From Pseudanabaena sp. BC1403 (GTDB lineage Bacteria; Cyanobacteriota; Cyanobacteriia; Pseudanabaenales; Pseudanabaenaceae), in NCBI RefSeq assembly GCF_002914585.1, contig NZ_PDDM01000001.1, forward strand, positions 248,001 to 312,000: DNA of 64,000 nt, read 5' to 3'. Of the stretch, positions 26,021 through 35,088 are shown piece after piece. Both the position numbers and the translations under genes were made by a program. The number at the start of each line of letters is the position of its first letter. Position 1 is the first letter of the stretch. Under the pieces are notes generated by a model that saw only the letters and a list, made by a program, of their open reading frames with translations, ran no database searches and was not told where the DNA came from.

Positions 26021-26530
26021 ATGACATTGCAGCAATCTGTAGTACCTCTGCATCGCTTTTATAGTTGCTTGCCTTACTTATTACCCATATCGGCTGGCGT
26101 AATCTATGGGGCTGTCTTATTTCAACAGTTCCCACTCTTAGTGATTCCATTTTTTCCATTTATTTGGTTGTATGGAAATGTTTTAGCATTTCCACTAGTT
26201 CCTGTACTTGGTTTGACAGGCGAATTTTTTCTGTTTATGGGGTTGTTCTTTTTGATAGTAAGAGATGTTCGTGTTCCCCATTTTATTCGCTTCAATACAA
26301 TGCAAGCTTTGTTAATGCAAATTGTATTATTTATTGCTCAGCTTTTCTTTCAAATCGTCCAACAGTTATCTAGCAATGGCTTACCATCAGTAATCAGTGC
26401 AACCATTGGCAACACAATATTTATTGGTACGACGCTAATAGCTGGTTATGCCATTTATCAAAGCATTAAAGGTGAATATTCTGATATTCCTACCCTTTCC
26501 CAAGCTGCTTCATTCCAATGTGAAATATAA
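26021..26530 (+). CDS. Tic20-like membrane protein (first copy)
   Basis: A 169-residue protein with four transmembrane helices and the Tic20 hallmark HFIRFNTMQALLMQI (about 91-105), preceded by RFYSCLPYLLPISAG. In chloroplasts Tic20 forms part of the inner-envelope protein channel; cyanobacterial relatives (Ycf60-like) have no settled role. A second, related gene follows after 75 bases in the same direction. Confidence 0.82.
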   Translation: MTLQQSVVPLHRFYSCLPYLLPISAGVIYGAVLFQQFPLLVIPFFPFIWLYGNVLAFPLVPVLGLTGEFFLFMGLFFLIVRDVRVPHFIRFNTMQALLMQIVLFIAQLFFQIVQQLSSNGLPSVISATIGNTIFIGTTLIAGYAIYQSIKGEYSDIPTLSQAASFQCEI

Positions 26531-26605
26531 CAAAAAACGTTCAAGGTTTTATTTATTCATACTGAATCAATTATGCTCCACCAACTTAAAAACAAACAAT
26601 GATTT

Positions 26606-27109
26606 ATGGCAAGACGTAGTTCAGTCAATAATTTAGATAGGTTATATGCCAGCTTGCCTTATCTATTACCAATCGCCGCAGTAGTTATGTTTGGGGCGTT
26701 TTTATTTGTGCAATTCCCTCCTTTGTTTTTTGCTTTTTTCCCAGTTTTTAAACTGAATCAAATTTTAAATATTTCAATTATTGACTTTATATCTATTCGT
26801 TTTGTTGTTTGGATCTGTGTATTTATTTTTGTAGTTAGAAGCTATAAAGTAAACCACTTTATACGATTCAATGCTATGCAAGCTTTACTATTAGATGTTA
26901 TTGTTGCACTCGTAGGAGCATTAACTCAGATTTTAGAAGTAGCTTTAGGACGATTTGAATTCTTCACTTTCATTTTACAAATTATTGCAAGTGTTACATT
27001 CTTAGGGATAACGGCTGCCTTTATATATTCAGTATTTCAATGTGTGCTTGGAAAATATGCTGATAAAATCCCTTTGATTTCTGATGTCGCATATATGCAA
27101 GTACGTTAA
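26606..27109 (+). CDS. Tic20-like membrane protein (second copy)
   Basis: A 167-residue paralogue of the upstream gene: LYASLPYLLPIAAVV and HFIRFNAMQALLLDV align with the first copy while the middle differs. Four hydrophobic helices. Tandem duplication followed by divergence is the simplest reading. The 3' flank is a small inverted-repeat element. Confidence 0.82.
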   Translation: MARRSSVNNLDRLYASLPYLLPIAAVVMFGAFLFVQFPPLFFAFFPVFKLNQILNISIIDFISIRFVVWICVFIFVVRSYKVNHFIRFNAMQALLLDVIVALVGALTQILEVALGRFEFFTFILQIIASVTFLGITAAFIYSVFQCVLGKYADKIPLISDVAYMQVR

Positions 27110-27117
27110 AAAGCGAC

Positions 27118-27234
27118 ATCACGGATTAGACGGATTAAAAGATGACACAGATTTTTAGATGTCTAAAGAGCAAAGTTTTGACTAGGTTAGATTAATTAAA
27201 TCCGTGAAATCCAATAATCCATTTAATCCGTGAT
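27118..27234. mobile_element. MITE-like element with ATCACGGATTA termini
   Basis: Termini ATCACGGATTAGACGGATTA (27118-27137) and the inverse at 27215-27234 match at 18 of 20 positions, enclosing 77 bases with ACACAGATTTTTAGATG. From memory, near-identical ATCACGGATTA words occur as dispersed repeats in many bacterial phyla. It fills the gap between tic20 and prmC. Confidence 0.65.
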
Positions 27235-27241
27235 TCAGAAC

Positions 27242-28132
27242 TTATTTTCTATTAGCAGATACAAAGCGGTCAATTTCTGCGTAGTCCTGATGTATTTTAA
27301 TATTTGTATAGTTACCATTTGCTTGTAAAAGCGATCGCACTATTTCGGCTTGACCTGCCATTAGTTCCACGATCCAAAAGCCACCTGAAAGTAAATATTG
27401 AGGCGCAGTATTAACTAACTCTCGAATTGCATCAAGTCCATCATCACCCCCATCTAGCGCTAAATGTGGCTCGTGATTTGTGACTTCTGGTTGCAAATTT
27501 AGAACTTCAATACTGGGAATATAAGGCGGATTGGAAACTATGCCCGCAATTTGGTTTTGTAAATTTAATTTAGCTAATGGCTCAAACCAACTTCCTTGAT
27601 GAAAGTAAACTTGCTGATGGTTCTTGTTAGCATTAATTTTGGCAAGTTCTAAAGCGGCTTCGCTGTAATCAACTGCATGAATTTGCGCTTGTGATTTTAT
27701 ATTTAAGAAATGCTGTGCTAATGCGATCGCAATCGCGCCACTACCAGACCCCAAATCCGCCCAAATCCCATTTTTATAAATCTCGTCTTGGCTATTGTTG
27801 TTAACAAAATCAACAATAATATCAATAATTAATTCGGTTTCAGGTCTAGGAATTAATACAGCAGTCGAAACTCGTAATTCTAAATCGCGCCATGTGACGG
27901 AGCCAGAAAGATACTGTACAGGAATGCGATCAATTAAGCGCTTTTGCCAAAGTTGATCGAGATTAGCTAATGTTTCAGATGTAATTTTTTGAGATATGCT
28001 TGGCGATCTCAATCTTAAATCCAATTTATCTAGGTCAGTTAACCGTAAAACTAACCAATCAAGTTCGTATATTGGTACATCATGTTGTTTAGCGGCTAGA
28101 AAATTGCGATCGTACCATTCCCAAAAATCCAT
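27242..28132 (-). CDS. prmC: Release-factor glutamine methyltransferase
   Basis: A 296-residue PrmC/HemK: an N-terminal helical domain (1-80), IPVQYLSG near 72, PRPETELI near 95, SAM motif ADLGSGSGAIAIALA near 126, and the catalytic NPPYIP near 198 that positions the Gln of the GGQ motif of RF1/RF2. The C terminus (YAEIDRFVSA) is typical. It lies downstream of a small ORF and a terminator on the minus strand. Confidence 0.94.
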   Translation of the reverse strand: MDFWEWYDRNFLAAKQHDVPIYELDWLVLRLTDLDKLDLRLRSPSISQKITSETLANLDQLWQKRLIDRIPVQYLSGSVTWRDLELRVSTAVLIPRPETELIIDIIVDFVNNNSQDEIYKNGIWADLGSGSGAIAIALAQHFLNIKSQAQIHAVDYSEAALELAKINANKNHQQVYFHQGSWFEPLAKLNLQNQIAGIVSNPPYIPSIEVLNLQPEVTNHEPHLALDGGDDGLDAIRELVNTAPQYLLSGGFWIVELMAGQAEIVRSLLQANGNYTNIKIHQDYAEIDRFVSANRK

Positions 28133-28143
28133 AATTTTCCCCT

Positions 28144-28178
28144 TAAAGAAAAGGCTCGCATAGCGAGCCTTTTCTTTA
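28144..28178 (-). terminator. Terminator containing a stop codon
   Basis: 16-base perfect arms around ATA; its first bases on the minus strand are the TAA of the 49-codon gene at 28176-28325. The GGCTCGC/GCGAGCC centre equals that of 16041-16060. Confidence 0.85.
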
Positions 28179-28325
28179 TTTTGGTCTACGTTTGTTCAAG
28201 TCTTCCAGATAAGCCCGTTGGTAACTGAGGAAGCTATTATGCCACTCTTGAAAACGGCGATCGCCATCACGCACCAACATTTGACGATACTTTTCCGAAG
28301 AAATATATGGTTTTGCAGTTGACAT
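28176..28325 (-). CDS. 49-residue basic protein, unknown
   Basis: An ATG-TAA frame of 49 codons: MSTAKPYISSEKYRQMLVRD..., ending NKRRPK; rich in Arg, Tyr and Gln, with amphipathic helices. Its stop falls in the terminator at 28144-28178, as for other true genes here. It lies between serA and prmC on the same strand. Not recognised. Confidence 0.5.
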   Translation of the reverse strand: MSTAKPYISSEKYRQMLVRDGDRRFQEWHNSFLSYQRAYLEDLNKRRPK

Positions 28326-28380
28326 AATCCATACCCGCTAAATTTAGTTCATAGGGTAACGCATTGCGCCACCATCTAAA

Positions 28381-29964
28381 CTATAGCTTTACCACAAAAG
28401 CATCGGTTACACCTTGAATATGCACGATTTCATCAACTAACCCACTAGGCAATGGATCATCAATATTCAAGACCATTACCGCTTCGCCACGAACCATACG
28501 ACGACCGACTTGCATACTGGCAATATTCACATTGAAACTGCCAAGCAACGAACCGATTCTGCCGATGATACCTGGCATGTCGCGATGAAGTGTTAACAAC
28601 ATGTAATGGGTAGGTGCGACGTTAATTGGGAAGCCGTTGATACTGGTAATACGAATTTCTGATTTGCCAAGTAATGCGCCCGTTACTGACTGTTCGCCTT
28701 GGCTGCCATGAGCTGTTAGGTAAATTGAGCCACTGTAATCTTCAACCGAAGGATCGCGGGTTTCAGTGACGTGGATACCACGCTCTTTAGCTTCGATGCT
28801 GGCATTGACAAAGTTAACTCGTTCACGCAAAGCAGGAGAAAGCAAACCTTTGAGAGCAGCTACAACGATTGGTTGACTTTCGCTATTGGCGATTTCACCT
28901 TGGAGCTTAACATTGAGACTATCAACGCGACCGCCAGCCAATTGTCCAACCAGATTTCCCAACATTTCGGCAAGTTGGAGGTAAGGCTTGAGTTTTTGCC
29001 ATACATCGGGACGTAAACCAGGGATATTTACGGCAGATCTCGCAGGTAACCCCAACAAAACATCGCGAATTTGTTCAGCGACATCGACAGCTACATTGGT
29101 TTGGGCTTCTTCGGTAGATGCGCCAAGATGCGGGGTCAAGATGACGTTGGCGCCGAGTGCGCGTAAACCAGACTCAGCTTCAAGTGGTTCATTTTCAAAT
29201 ACATCAAGGGCAATACCACCGACTTTACCGCTCTTGATTGCTTCAGCGATCGCGACTTCATCAATGATCCCGCCTCTAGCGCAGTTGATGATTCTCACTC
29301 CATCTTTCATGATTGCGATGCGATCGGCGTTAATTAGATGCTGCGTATCCTTGGTTTTAGGTAAATGCAACGTGATGTAATCAGCCTCACGCAACAAAAT
29401 TTCTAGTTCAACCAGATGTACACCAAGTTTTTCAGCACGTTCAGCTGTCAAAAATGGATCGTAGGCAAGAATCCGCATTCCTAAAGATTTTGCAACCGTG
29501 GCTACATGAGAACCGATTTTGCCTAAACCAAGAATGCCAAGGGTTTTCTTATAAACCTCAACACCAGTAAAGCTCTTGCGATCCCACTTGCCATCCTTGA
29601 GGGATTGGTTGGCCGCAGGAATGAAGCGAGATAGCGACATCATCATAGCGAGGGTATGCTCAGCCGCTGCGATCGTGTTACCTTCGGGTGAATTAACAAC
29701 GACAATTCCCATCCTTGTGGCTGTAGGAACGTCTACGTTATCGACCCCAACACCAGCACGACCGATGATTTTGAGGTTTTTACCAGCTTCAACAGCTTCT
29801 TTGGTGAGTTTTGTGCCAGAGCGAATCATGATCGCATCATATTCAGGAAGAATTTGAATTAATTCTTCTGGACTGAGAGTTGTTTTTACGTCAACAGTGG
29901 CGACTTGAGAGAGAATATCGATACCAACTTGATCGATGGGGTCAGAAACGAGAACTTTGGGCAT
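28381..29964 (-). CDS. serA: D-3-phosphoglycerate dehydrogenase
   Basis: A 527-residue, long-type SerA catalysing the first step of serine synthesis. The NAD-binding motif LGILGLGKIGSHVA (near 145), NCARGGIIDE (near 230) and ILTPHLGASTEEA (near 280, catalytic His) are present. An intervening allosteric-substrate-binding domain and a C-terminal ACT domain (LLTLHRDMPGIIGRIGSLLG, about 455) suggest serine feedback. Single transcription unit by appearance. Confidence 0.97.
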   Translation of the reverse strand: MPKVLVSDPIDQVGIDILSQVATVDVKTTLSPEELIQILPEYDAIMIRSGTKLTKEAVEAGKNLKIIGRAGVGVDNVDVPTATRMGIVVVNSPEGNTIAAAEHTLAMMMSLSRFIPAANQSLKDGKWDRKSFTGVEVYKKTLGILGLGKIGSHVATVAKSLGMRILAYDPFLTAERAEKLGVHLVELEILLREADYITLHLPKTKDTQHLINADRIAIMKDGVRIINCARGGIIDEVAIAEAIKSGKVGGIALDVFENEPLEAESGLRALGANVILTPHLGASTEEAQTNVAVDVAEQIRDVLLGLPARSAVNIPGLRPDVWQKLKPYLQLAEMLGNLVGQLAGGRVDSLNVKLQGEIANSESQPIVVAALKGLLSPALRERVNFVNASIEAKERGIHVTETRDPSVEDYSGSIYLTAHGSQGEQSVTGALLGKSEIRITSINGFPINVAPTHYMLLTLHRDMPGIIGRIGSLLGSFNVNIASMQVGRRMVRGEAVMVLNIDDPLPSGLVDEIVHIQGVTDAFVVKL

Positions 29965-30362
29965 AACGATTAAAAAATGTACCAGTGCCTATAGCGGAAG
30001 GTTTGCGGCTACGCTCTAAATCCTAAACGCCCTTGAATCAACGCAAGATAAACGCTAGATATCACGCAGCTTAGACACACTAAGACGACAATAATTGCTT
30101 ACATTAACAATATTAAACCGCGATGTGCAACTATTTCTGGTTGTAAATAATTCGTTGATAGCTGATTCTACGAGACGAGTGGATAAAGCTTTTGTGACTG
30201 TATCAGTCATAAATTATCATGGTAAATAAATGGGAAGGTTACAGAAAGCAAAAAGCTGACTTTCTGTAACCTTTATATACATAGGTGATCAATTTTTTGG
30301 ATTTTGGCAAACGCTAATAGTCCATGACATCTTTGAAAAAATCAGGGGTGGATCAGTTTTAA
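29965..30362. other. Intergenic region between serA and the dynamin cluster
   Basis: 398 bases. Only the hairpin at 30235-30273 stands out; no gene or tRNA is visible. Confidence 0.5.
30235..30273. terminator. 14-bp inverted repeat AAGGTTACAGAAAG
   Basis: Perfect arms 30235-30248 / 30260-30273 with loop CAAAAAGCTGA, 90 bases past the end of the minus-strand dynamin gene. A weak candidate terminator. Confidence 0.55.
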
Positions 30363-32426
30363 TTATGCAGAAGCAATGTTTATCTCCTGAAGAAGTTGTT
30401 TTGACAATCGTTGAGCATTGCCCAAAATCTGTTGTGTTTCATCACTCTTCTGATTTAAATCCCTTTGTTCTTGCTCGCTCAAAACTTCATTTCTCTCCCG
30501 TTGCGTATATAGTTCAGTGAGAGTATCTTGAGTATTGTCAATTGATGCATCAACCTGTTGACGGACTTTCATCTGTAAAGTATCAAAGATTTCAGAGATT
30601 TGGTCATTAATCTTACGATCAATGGGGTTTTTTCGTAATTGTTTTTCAATCTCTACCAAGACAGCTTTTTGGTAATCAGCCTTAAAATTCTCTGCACGTT
30701 CACCAGCAAAGATCGCTTTCGTTAGTTCACGTCCACCAAGCATAGATAAAACACCTACAACCATTGTTACAGGCCATGTAATTGGAATACCGATCATCAT
30801 GACAGCCATAAACCCTGCGAATAATCCTCCAACATTCCCAGCAGCACCAACAGCAGCACCTTTCACTCCAGCCTCTTTGAATCCCATCCAAGCTCCTCCT
30901 AAACCAGTTGCAAAAGCAACAATTTCAGCCATCCCCTCACCAGACGCATTACGTCTAGTAGTTTCTTCTGTGCTAATAGAAACAAACTGCATTTCTATTC
31001 GCTGAATCGCAAAATCGATGGACATAGCAAATTCCTGTAAGCGGCTAATTGCTTTGAACAAACCTTGATCAATTTCATACTGTATTTTTTCTGCCTGCTT
31101 CTTAGCAGCCTTTTCTACAGCGTCAGAGACCTGCTTGCCTAACTTTTCTATTAAAGCTTGCTTATTTTTCAACTCGCGGCGAGGGTCAATCTCTGCCAAG
31201 TTAATAGCTTCTTGGGCAGCTTGCTTAAGTTCATCTTCCAACTGCAAAATCAATGGCTCGACATGGCGCTTGACGTTTTCAGCCGCCGCATCAATGAGTT
31301 TCATCTCTTCGTCATTACGAGTTCGCAAAGCTATGATCTCAGCGACAGAGTTCTCATAGCTAGCCTGAAAATCTTCTTTCTCCATCGACAAGGAATTTAG
31401 CTTCATGTTCAATTTACTTAAAATCTCAGTTGCTGAAGCAATTAATCGGTTGACAGGTACTTGTAGAACAACGGAGCCTCGCTCATCGGCTAAAAAATTC
31501 TCCAGCATAGTCTCAAATTCAGGGAAACGACTCTTCTCCAGTAGTTCTCCATCTCCTGACTGTTTAGCTTTCAAGGCTTGGTAAGCAGAAAGGCCGATGA
31601 TCCTGGGGTCACCAATTTTCTTTTTATAGACTTCGTACTCTGGGGAATCTTCACCATACTGATCTTTAGCTCGTTGGAGTACAAGCCTTTTGATACGATC
31701 TCTGATATATTTGACTCCTTTATCAGCATCTTCAGGACTGTTGTAGCGATCAATTGCGGTTACGACAAAGATAATGCGCCCCAGATCATTAGTAAGTAAG
31801 TCGGTTTCTAAAAACTTTTGCTCCGATTCACCAAATGGAGAGTTAGCTTGGATCAACATAATGGCTGCGTCAACAGATGGTAGCACCGAACGCGTAACTT
31901 CAGTCATACTGGCATCATCATTCAAGCCAGGTGTGTCAATAATATCAACATTGTTTTGGCAGTATTGGACTGGATAATGAACGACTGCTTCCTTAATGTG
32001 GATTGCTTTATCTTCTGATTCTGGAGTCAACTTGGTAACATATTCAGAGAGTTGATCGATGCCTATCTCTTCTTCCCGCCCATCCTTGTATACAATTTGC
32101 ACCCGTTTTGTAAGTCCATAGGTGACTCGGTTGAGGGTTGCTGAGCATGGGTTGACATCAGATGGCAAAATATCCTGTCCTAATAAGGCATTTATAAAAG
32201 TACTTTTGCCACGCTTGAACTCTCCAACAACTGCTACCGAAAATGAACTAGATTGAACCCTTTCTAAAACATCATCAATGATTTCAATAGAGGCATTTAG
32301 CGATAGATCCTGAGAATATTTCCTTAGACGCTCTAAATCTTGGATTAGCGTTACCTTAGTTCTCTGATAGTCTGTAAAGGTTTTGGGAGTAGCTTTGGTT
32401 TCAGCTTGACGGCTATCTTGTGTCAT
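30363..32426 (-). CDS. Dynamin-like GTPase 1, with membrane segment
   Basis: A 687-residue bacterial dynamin-like protein. G1 P-loop GEFKRGKST at 68-76, G2 Thr in PCSATLNRVTYG, G3 DTPG at 164-167, G4 TAID at 223-226. Long helical middle/stalk (about 330-510) and a Gly/Ala-rich hydrophobic paddle (about 515-575, GAWMGFKEAG... ITWPVTMVVGVLSMLGG) that could insert in a membrane; C-terminal coiled coil. Such proteins bind and reshape membranes on GTP hydrolysis; some act in phage defence. It is the most complete of three dynamin genes here, and its GTPase domain is nearly identical to the one in the kinase fusion. Confidence 0.92.
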   Translation of the reverse strand: MTQDSRQAETKATPKTFTDYQRTKVTLIQDLERLRKYSQDLSLNASIEIIDDVLERVQSSSFSVAVVGEFKRGKSTFINALLGQDILPSDVNPCSATLNRVTYGLTKRVQIVYKDGREEEIGIDQLSEYVTKLTPESEDKAIHIKEAVVHYPVQYCQNNVDIIDTPGLNDDASMTEVTRSVLPSVDAAIMLIQANSPFGESEQKFLETDLLTNDLGRIIFVVTAIDRYNSPEDADKGVKYIRDRIKRLVLQRAKDQYGEDSPEYEVYKKKIGDPRIIGLSAYQALKAKQSGDGELLEKSRFPEFETMLENFLADERGSVVLQVPVNRLIASATEILSKLNMKLNSLSMEKEDFQASYENSVAEIIALRTRNDEEMKLIDAAAENVKRHVEPLILQLEDELKQAAQEAINLAEIDPRRELKNKQALIEKLGKQVSDAVEKAAKKQAEKIQYEIDQGLFKAISRLQEFAMSIDFAIQRIEMQFVSISTEETTRRNASGEGMAEIVAFATGLGGAWMGFKEAGVKGAAVGAAGNVGGLFAGFMAVMMIGIPITWPVTMVVGVLSMLGGRELTKAIFAGERAENFKADYQKAVLVEIEKQLRKNPIDRKINDQISEIFDTLQMKVRQQVDASIDNTQDTLTELYTQRERNEVLSEQEQRDLNQKSDETQQILGNAQRLSKQLLQEINIASA

Positions 32427-32635
32427 TGATTTTTCTCTGATTGCAGTTACACAGCTTGTTCAATAATACTAATAATTTATTTTAAGGGAGGTTTGACTTG
32501 AAAAGCTAGCAAAAATGATATATCTTAATCTTTAATAAAGTAAAAAAGCTCTAAATAATCGTCAACTTATATTTTTGATGTGTCAATTTGGAATCTTCGT
32601 CTCAGCCAACTTTATTTAAGAGAAAACTTGAGTTT

Positions 32636-33172
32636 ATGACCGAAACAAGAACCTATCAAATTCCAGAAATTGATTTGAATGAACTTGCAGATAATTTGCA
32701 GGATTGGTATAAATCTAAGAATTTTACTGTCCAAAAGTTAACTGTTGATGGAGGAGGGGTTTTAGTCCAAGCTAGCCAAGGTGGCTGGCGAGATGTCGTC
32801 GGCATTTCCTCTTCGCTTAATGTTGTACTGCGCCAGAATGAATCAACTTTATTGGTAGAGATTGGCGCTGGTAAATGGTTGGACAAGGCAGCAGTGGGCG
32901 CAGTTGGAGTGTTTTTTCTATGGCCTTTGGCTGTCACTAATGCTTGGGGCGTATGGAAACAGAGTCAATTACCGAAACAAACCTACGACTTTATTCAAAA
33001 AGCTATTGATATGAAAGTGGCTGCTCAATATACTCCATCTACGCAATCATTACTACCCCAACTTGGTGCACTTAATGATTCAACTAATTCTTTCAAGTTT
33101 TGCCCAGCTTGTGGAAACTCGGTGGGTGAGAACGATCGCTTCTGCTCTAAATGCGGACATACTCTTACATGA
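32636..33172 (+). CDS. Zinc-ribbon protein with hydrophobic segment
   Basis: A 178-residue protein (ATG 32636; TTG 48 bases earlier is unlikely). An N-terminal alpha/beta domain (EIDLNELADNLQDWYKSKNF... GWRDVVG) is followed by a short hydrophobic stretch (AAVGAVGVFFLWPLAV, about 98-113) and a C-terminal zinc ribbon CPACGNS...CSKCGHTL. Divergent from dynamin 1 (209 bases between starts) and ending eight bases from dynamin 2. Place and membrane segment suggest an accessory of the dynamin cluster, but that is inference. Confidence 0.7.
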   Translation: MTETRTYQIPEIDLNELADNLQDWYKSKNFTVQKLTVDGGGVLVQASQGGWRDVVGISSSLNVVLRQNESTLLVEIGAGKWLDKAAVGAVGVFFLWPLAVTNAWGVWKQSQLPKQTYDFIQKAIDMKVAAQYTPSTQSLLPQLGALNDSTNSFKFCPACGNSVGENDRFCSKCGHTLT

Positions 33173-33180
33173 AGTTTGCT

Positions 33181-35043
33181 CTATAAATTTTTACTGATTA
33201 AATTTGCCAACTCTATTGAAAGCTCTTGGGCATCATTCAGGATGATCTGTGTTTGATTGATTATGCGTTCAATCTCTTGGATTTCTAGCTCTATTTGAGT
33301 TTTATCCCTGACAGCCTGAACTTGAAACTCTGTTAGAGAATTTTGTGATTGGAGATCCTCTGTTTTCAGATCATTAACTTTATATTTTATATTTTCCAAC
33401 CAATTTCTAATATCCATCTCTACATGCTCAACAATTGCAGTGAATTTTAATTGTTGAGCAATTTCATTGCTAACGATGTTCTTGTAGTTATCTTTGAATA
33501 CCTTAATAGCATCATTATTGCCAAGTTTATTGCCCAGCCAAGCTCCTAAACCTTTACTACTATTTGAAGTTTGCATGGCAAGCCTCTTTTCTTTGATCAC
33601 TTTGTTAAAAGATTCAGCGAGGTTAACAAACTGAATGCCAATACTTTTAATAAAGTCACGAATATTTTCTTCTGAAGGCTTTAAATCTGATGGCAAGGTC
33701 GATAGCTCACGCTGAAGCTCCATCTGTATTTTGCCAGCCAATCGACGGCAACAAATCACAAGTGCTTCAGCAACTTTGCTATCAAATTTGAACATGCGAT
33801 CAGAGAGAACTGACTGATTGAAGTCATAGTTTGTAATCAATGTTGTGTCGATCACATGATTAGCGGCTTGATTGATTTCAAATTCAACTTGTCTAAAAAA
33901 AAGCTGATTTGCCTTCAATATTTGAACAACTTTTTCGTTGCACTGCTGCTGAGTTTCGACTGTAAGTTTATACTGTGTATTCGATCGCTCAACTTCTTGT
34001 TCATATTTGATTTGCACTTCTACCTGCTTCTGCTGTAGAACATTAGTTGCTTGAGATGCATTTGTCAGAATTGCCTTGGATGCAGAAATAATCCGATTTA
34101 TGGGTACTTGAAAAAAGACAATTCCTCTTTGCTCTGTTAAGAAAGTTTCTAAGGCTCTCTCAAATTCGGTAAAGCGGCTTTTGACTAGGAGATCGTTATC
34201 ATGGTTCTGTTTTGCTTGCAGAGCTTGATATGCTGATATTGGAAAGACTTTAGGTTGTACAATTCTACTTATACAAGCTTTATATTCTTCAGAATCTTTT
34301 CCGTAGCGGTTTTCTATACCACTTATGATGTAATTTCTGATCCGAGATTCAACATTTGCAACAATTTTTTCAACATCCTCTGGGCTATTGCAACGATCAA
34401 TGCCAGTAACAACAAATAAAATCCGTCCCAAAGACTCATTCAAAAGATGGTTTTCTAGAAAATCTCGCTCTGATTCAGACAAAGGGGATTGCGCCATAAT
34501 CACCAGAATTGCTACATCAACATGAGGGAGCACTGACAGCGTAATAGCTGTCATAGTCTCATCATCACTTAAACCTGGCGTATCAATAATATCAACGTTA
34601 TTCTGGCAGTAAGATACTGGGTAGTAAACGATCGCTTCTTGAATAGTTGAAGAAATTGCTTCAGCTTCTGGCGTAAGTTTAGTGACGTAATTAGACAGAT
34701 CCTCAAGAGCTATCAACTCCTCTAAACCATCTTTAAATTGGATCTTTACCAGAGGCTTTAACCCATAGGTAACACGGTTAAGCGTAGCAGTTGTGGGCAA
34801 AATATCTGAAGGCAAAATATCTCTTCCTAAGAGAGCGTTGATAAATGTACTTTTGCCTCTTTTAAACTCACCGACAACAGCAATGGAGAAACCATTAGTC
34901 TCAACTCGATGTAAATTATCATCAATTGAGGTGATCAAGCTTTGAAGGCTCAAGCGTTCCGCAAAACCCCTTAACTGTCTTAGTTGACTAGTTAATTTGA
35001 ATAAAGTTTGTTTATGGTCTATCAGGGATAAATTTTTAGACAT
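33181..35043 (-). CDS. Dynamin-like GTPase 2, without membrane paddle
   Basis: A 620-residue protein with G1 GEFKRGKST at 58-66, TTATLNRVTYG, DTPGLSDDE, and G4 TGIDRC. A long coiled coil (about 330-400, LQQKQVEVQIKYEQEVERSN) follows. Unlike dynamin 1 it has no hydrophobic paddle, so it may need the partner for membrane contact. It starts 45 bases after the kinase-fusion gene on the same strand, probably one transcript. Bacterial dynamins often come as unequal pairs, as in LeoA/B/C or DLP1/2. Confidence 0.92.
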   Translation of the reverse strand: MSKNLSLIDHKQTLFKLTSQLRQLRGFAERLSLQSLITSIDDNLHRVETNGFSIAVVGEFKRGKSTFINALLGRDILPSDILPTTATLNRVTYGLKPLVKIQFKDGLEELIALEDLSNYVTKLTPEAEAISSTIQEAIVYYPVSYCQNNVDIIDTPGLSDDETMTAITLSVLPHVDVAILVIMAQSPLSESERDFLENHLLNESLGRILFVVTGIDRCNSPEDVEKIVANVESRIRNYIISGIENRYGKDSEEYKACISRIVQPKVFPISAYQALQAKQNHDNDLLVKSRFTEFERALETFLTEQRGIVFFQVPINRIISASKAILTNASQATNVLQQKQVEVQIKYEQEVERSNTQYKLTVETQQQCNEKVVQILKANQLFFRQVEFEINQAANHVIDTTLITNYDFNQSVLSDRMFKFDSKVAEALVICCRRLAGKIQMELQRELSTLPSDLKPSEENIRDFIKSIGIQFVNLAESFNKVIKEKRLAMQTSNSSKGLGAWLGNKLGNNDAIKVFKDNYKNIVSNEIAQQLKFTAIVEHVEMDIRNWLENIKYKVNDLKTEDLQSQNSLTEFQVQAVRDKTQIELEIQEIERIINQTQIILNDAQELSIELANLISKNL

Positions 35044-35088
35044 ATCTTTTTTTACTTTTAATAGGTAGGTACTAGGTAGATTAATAAT

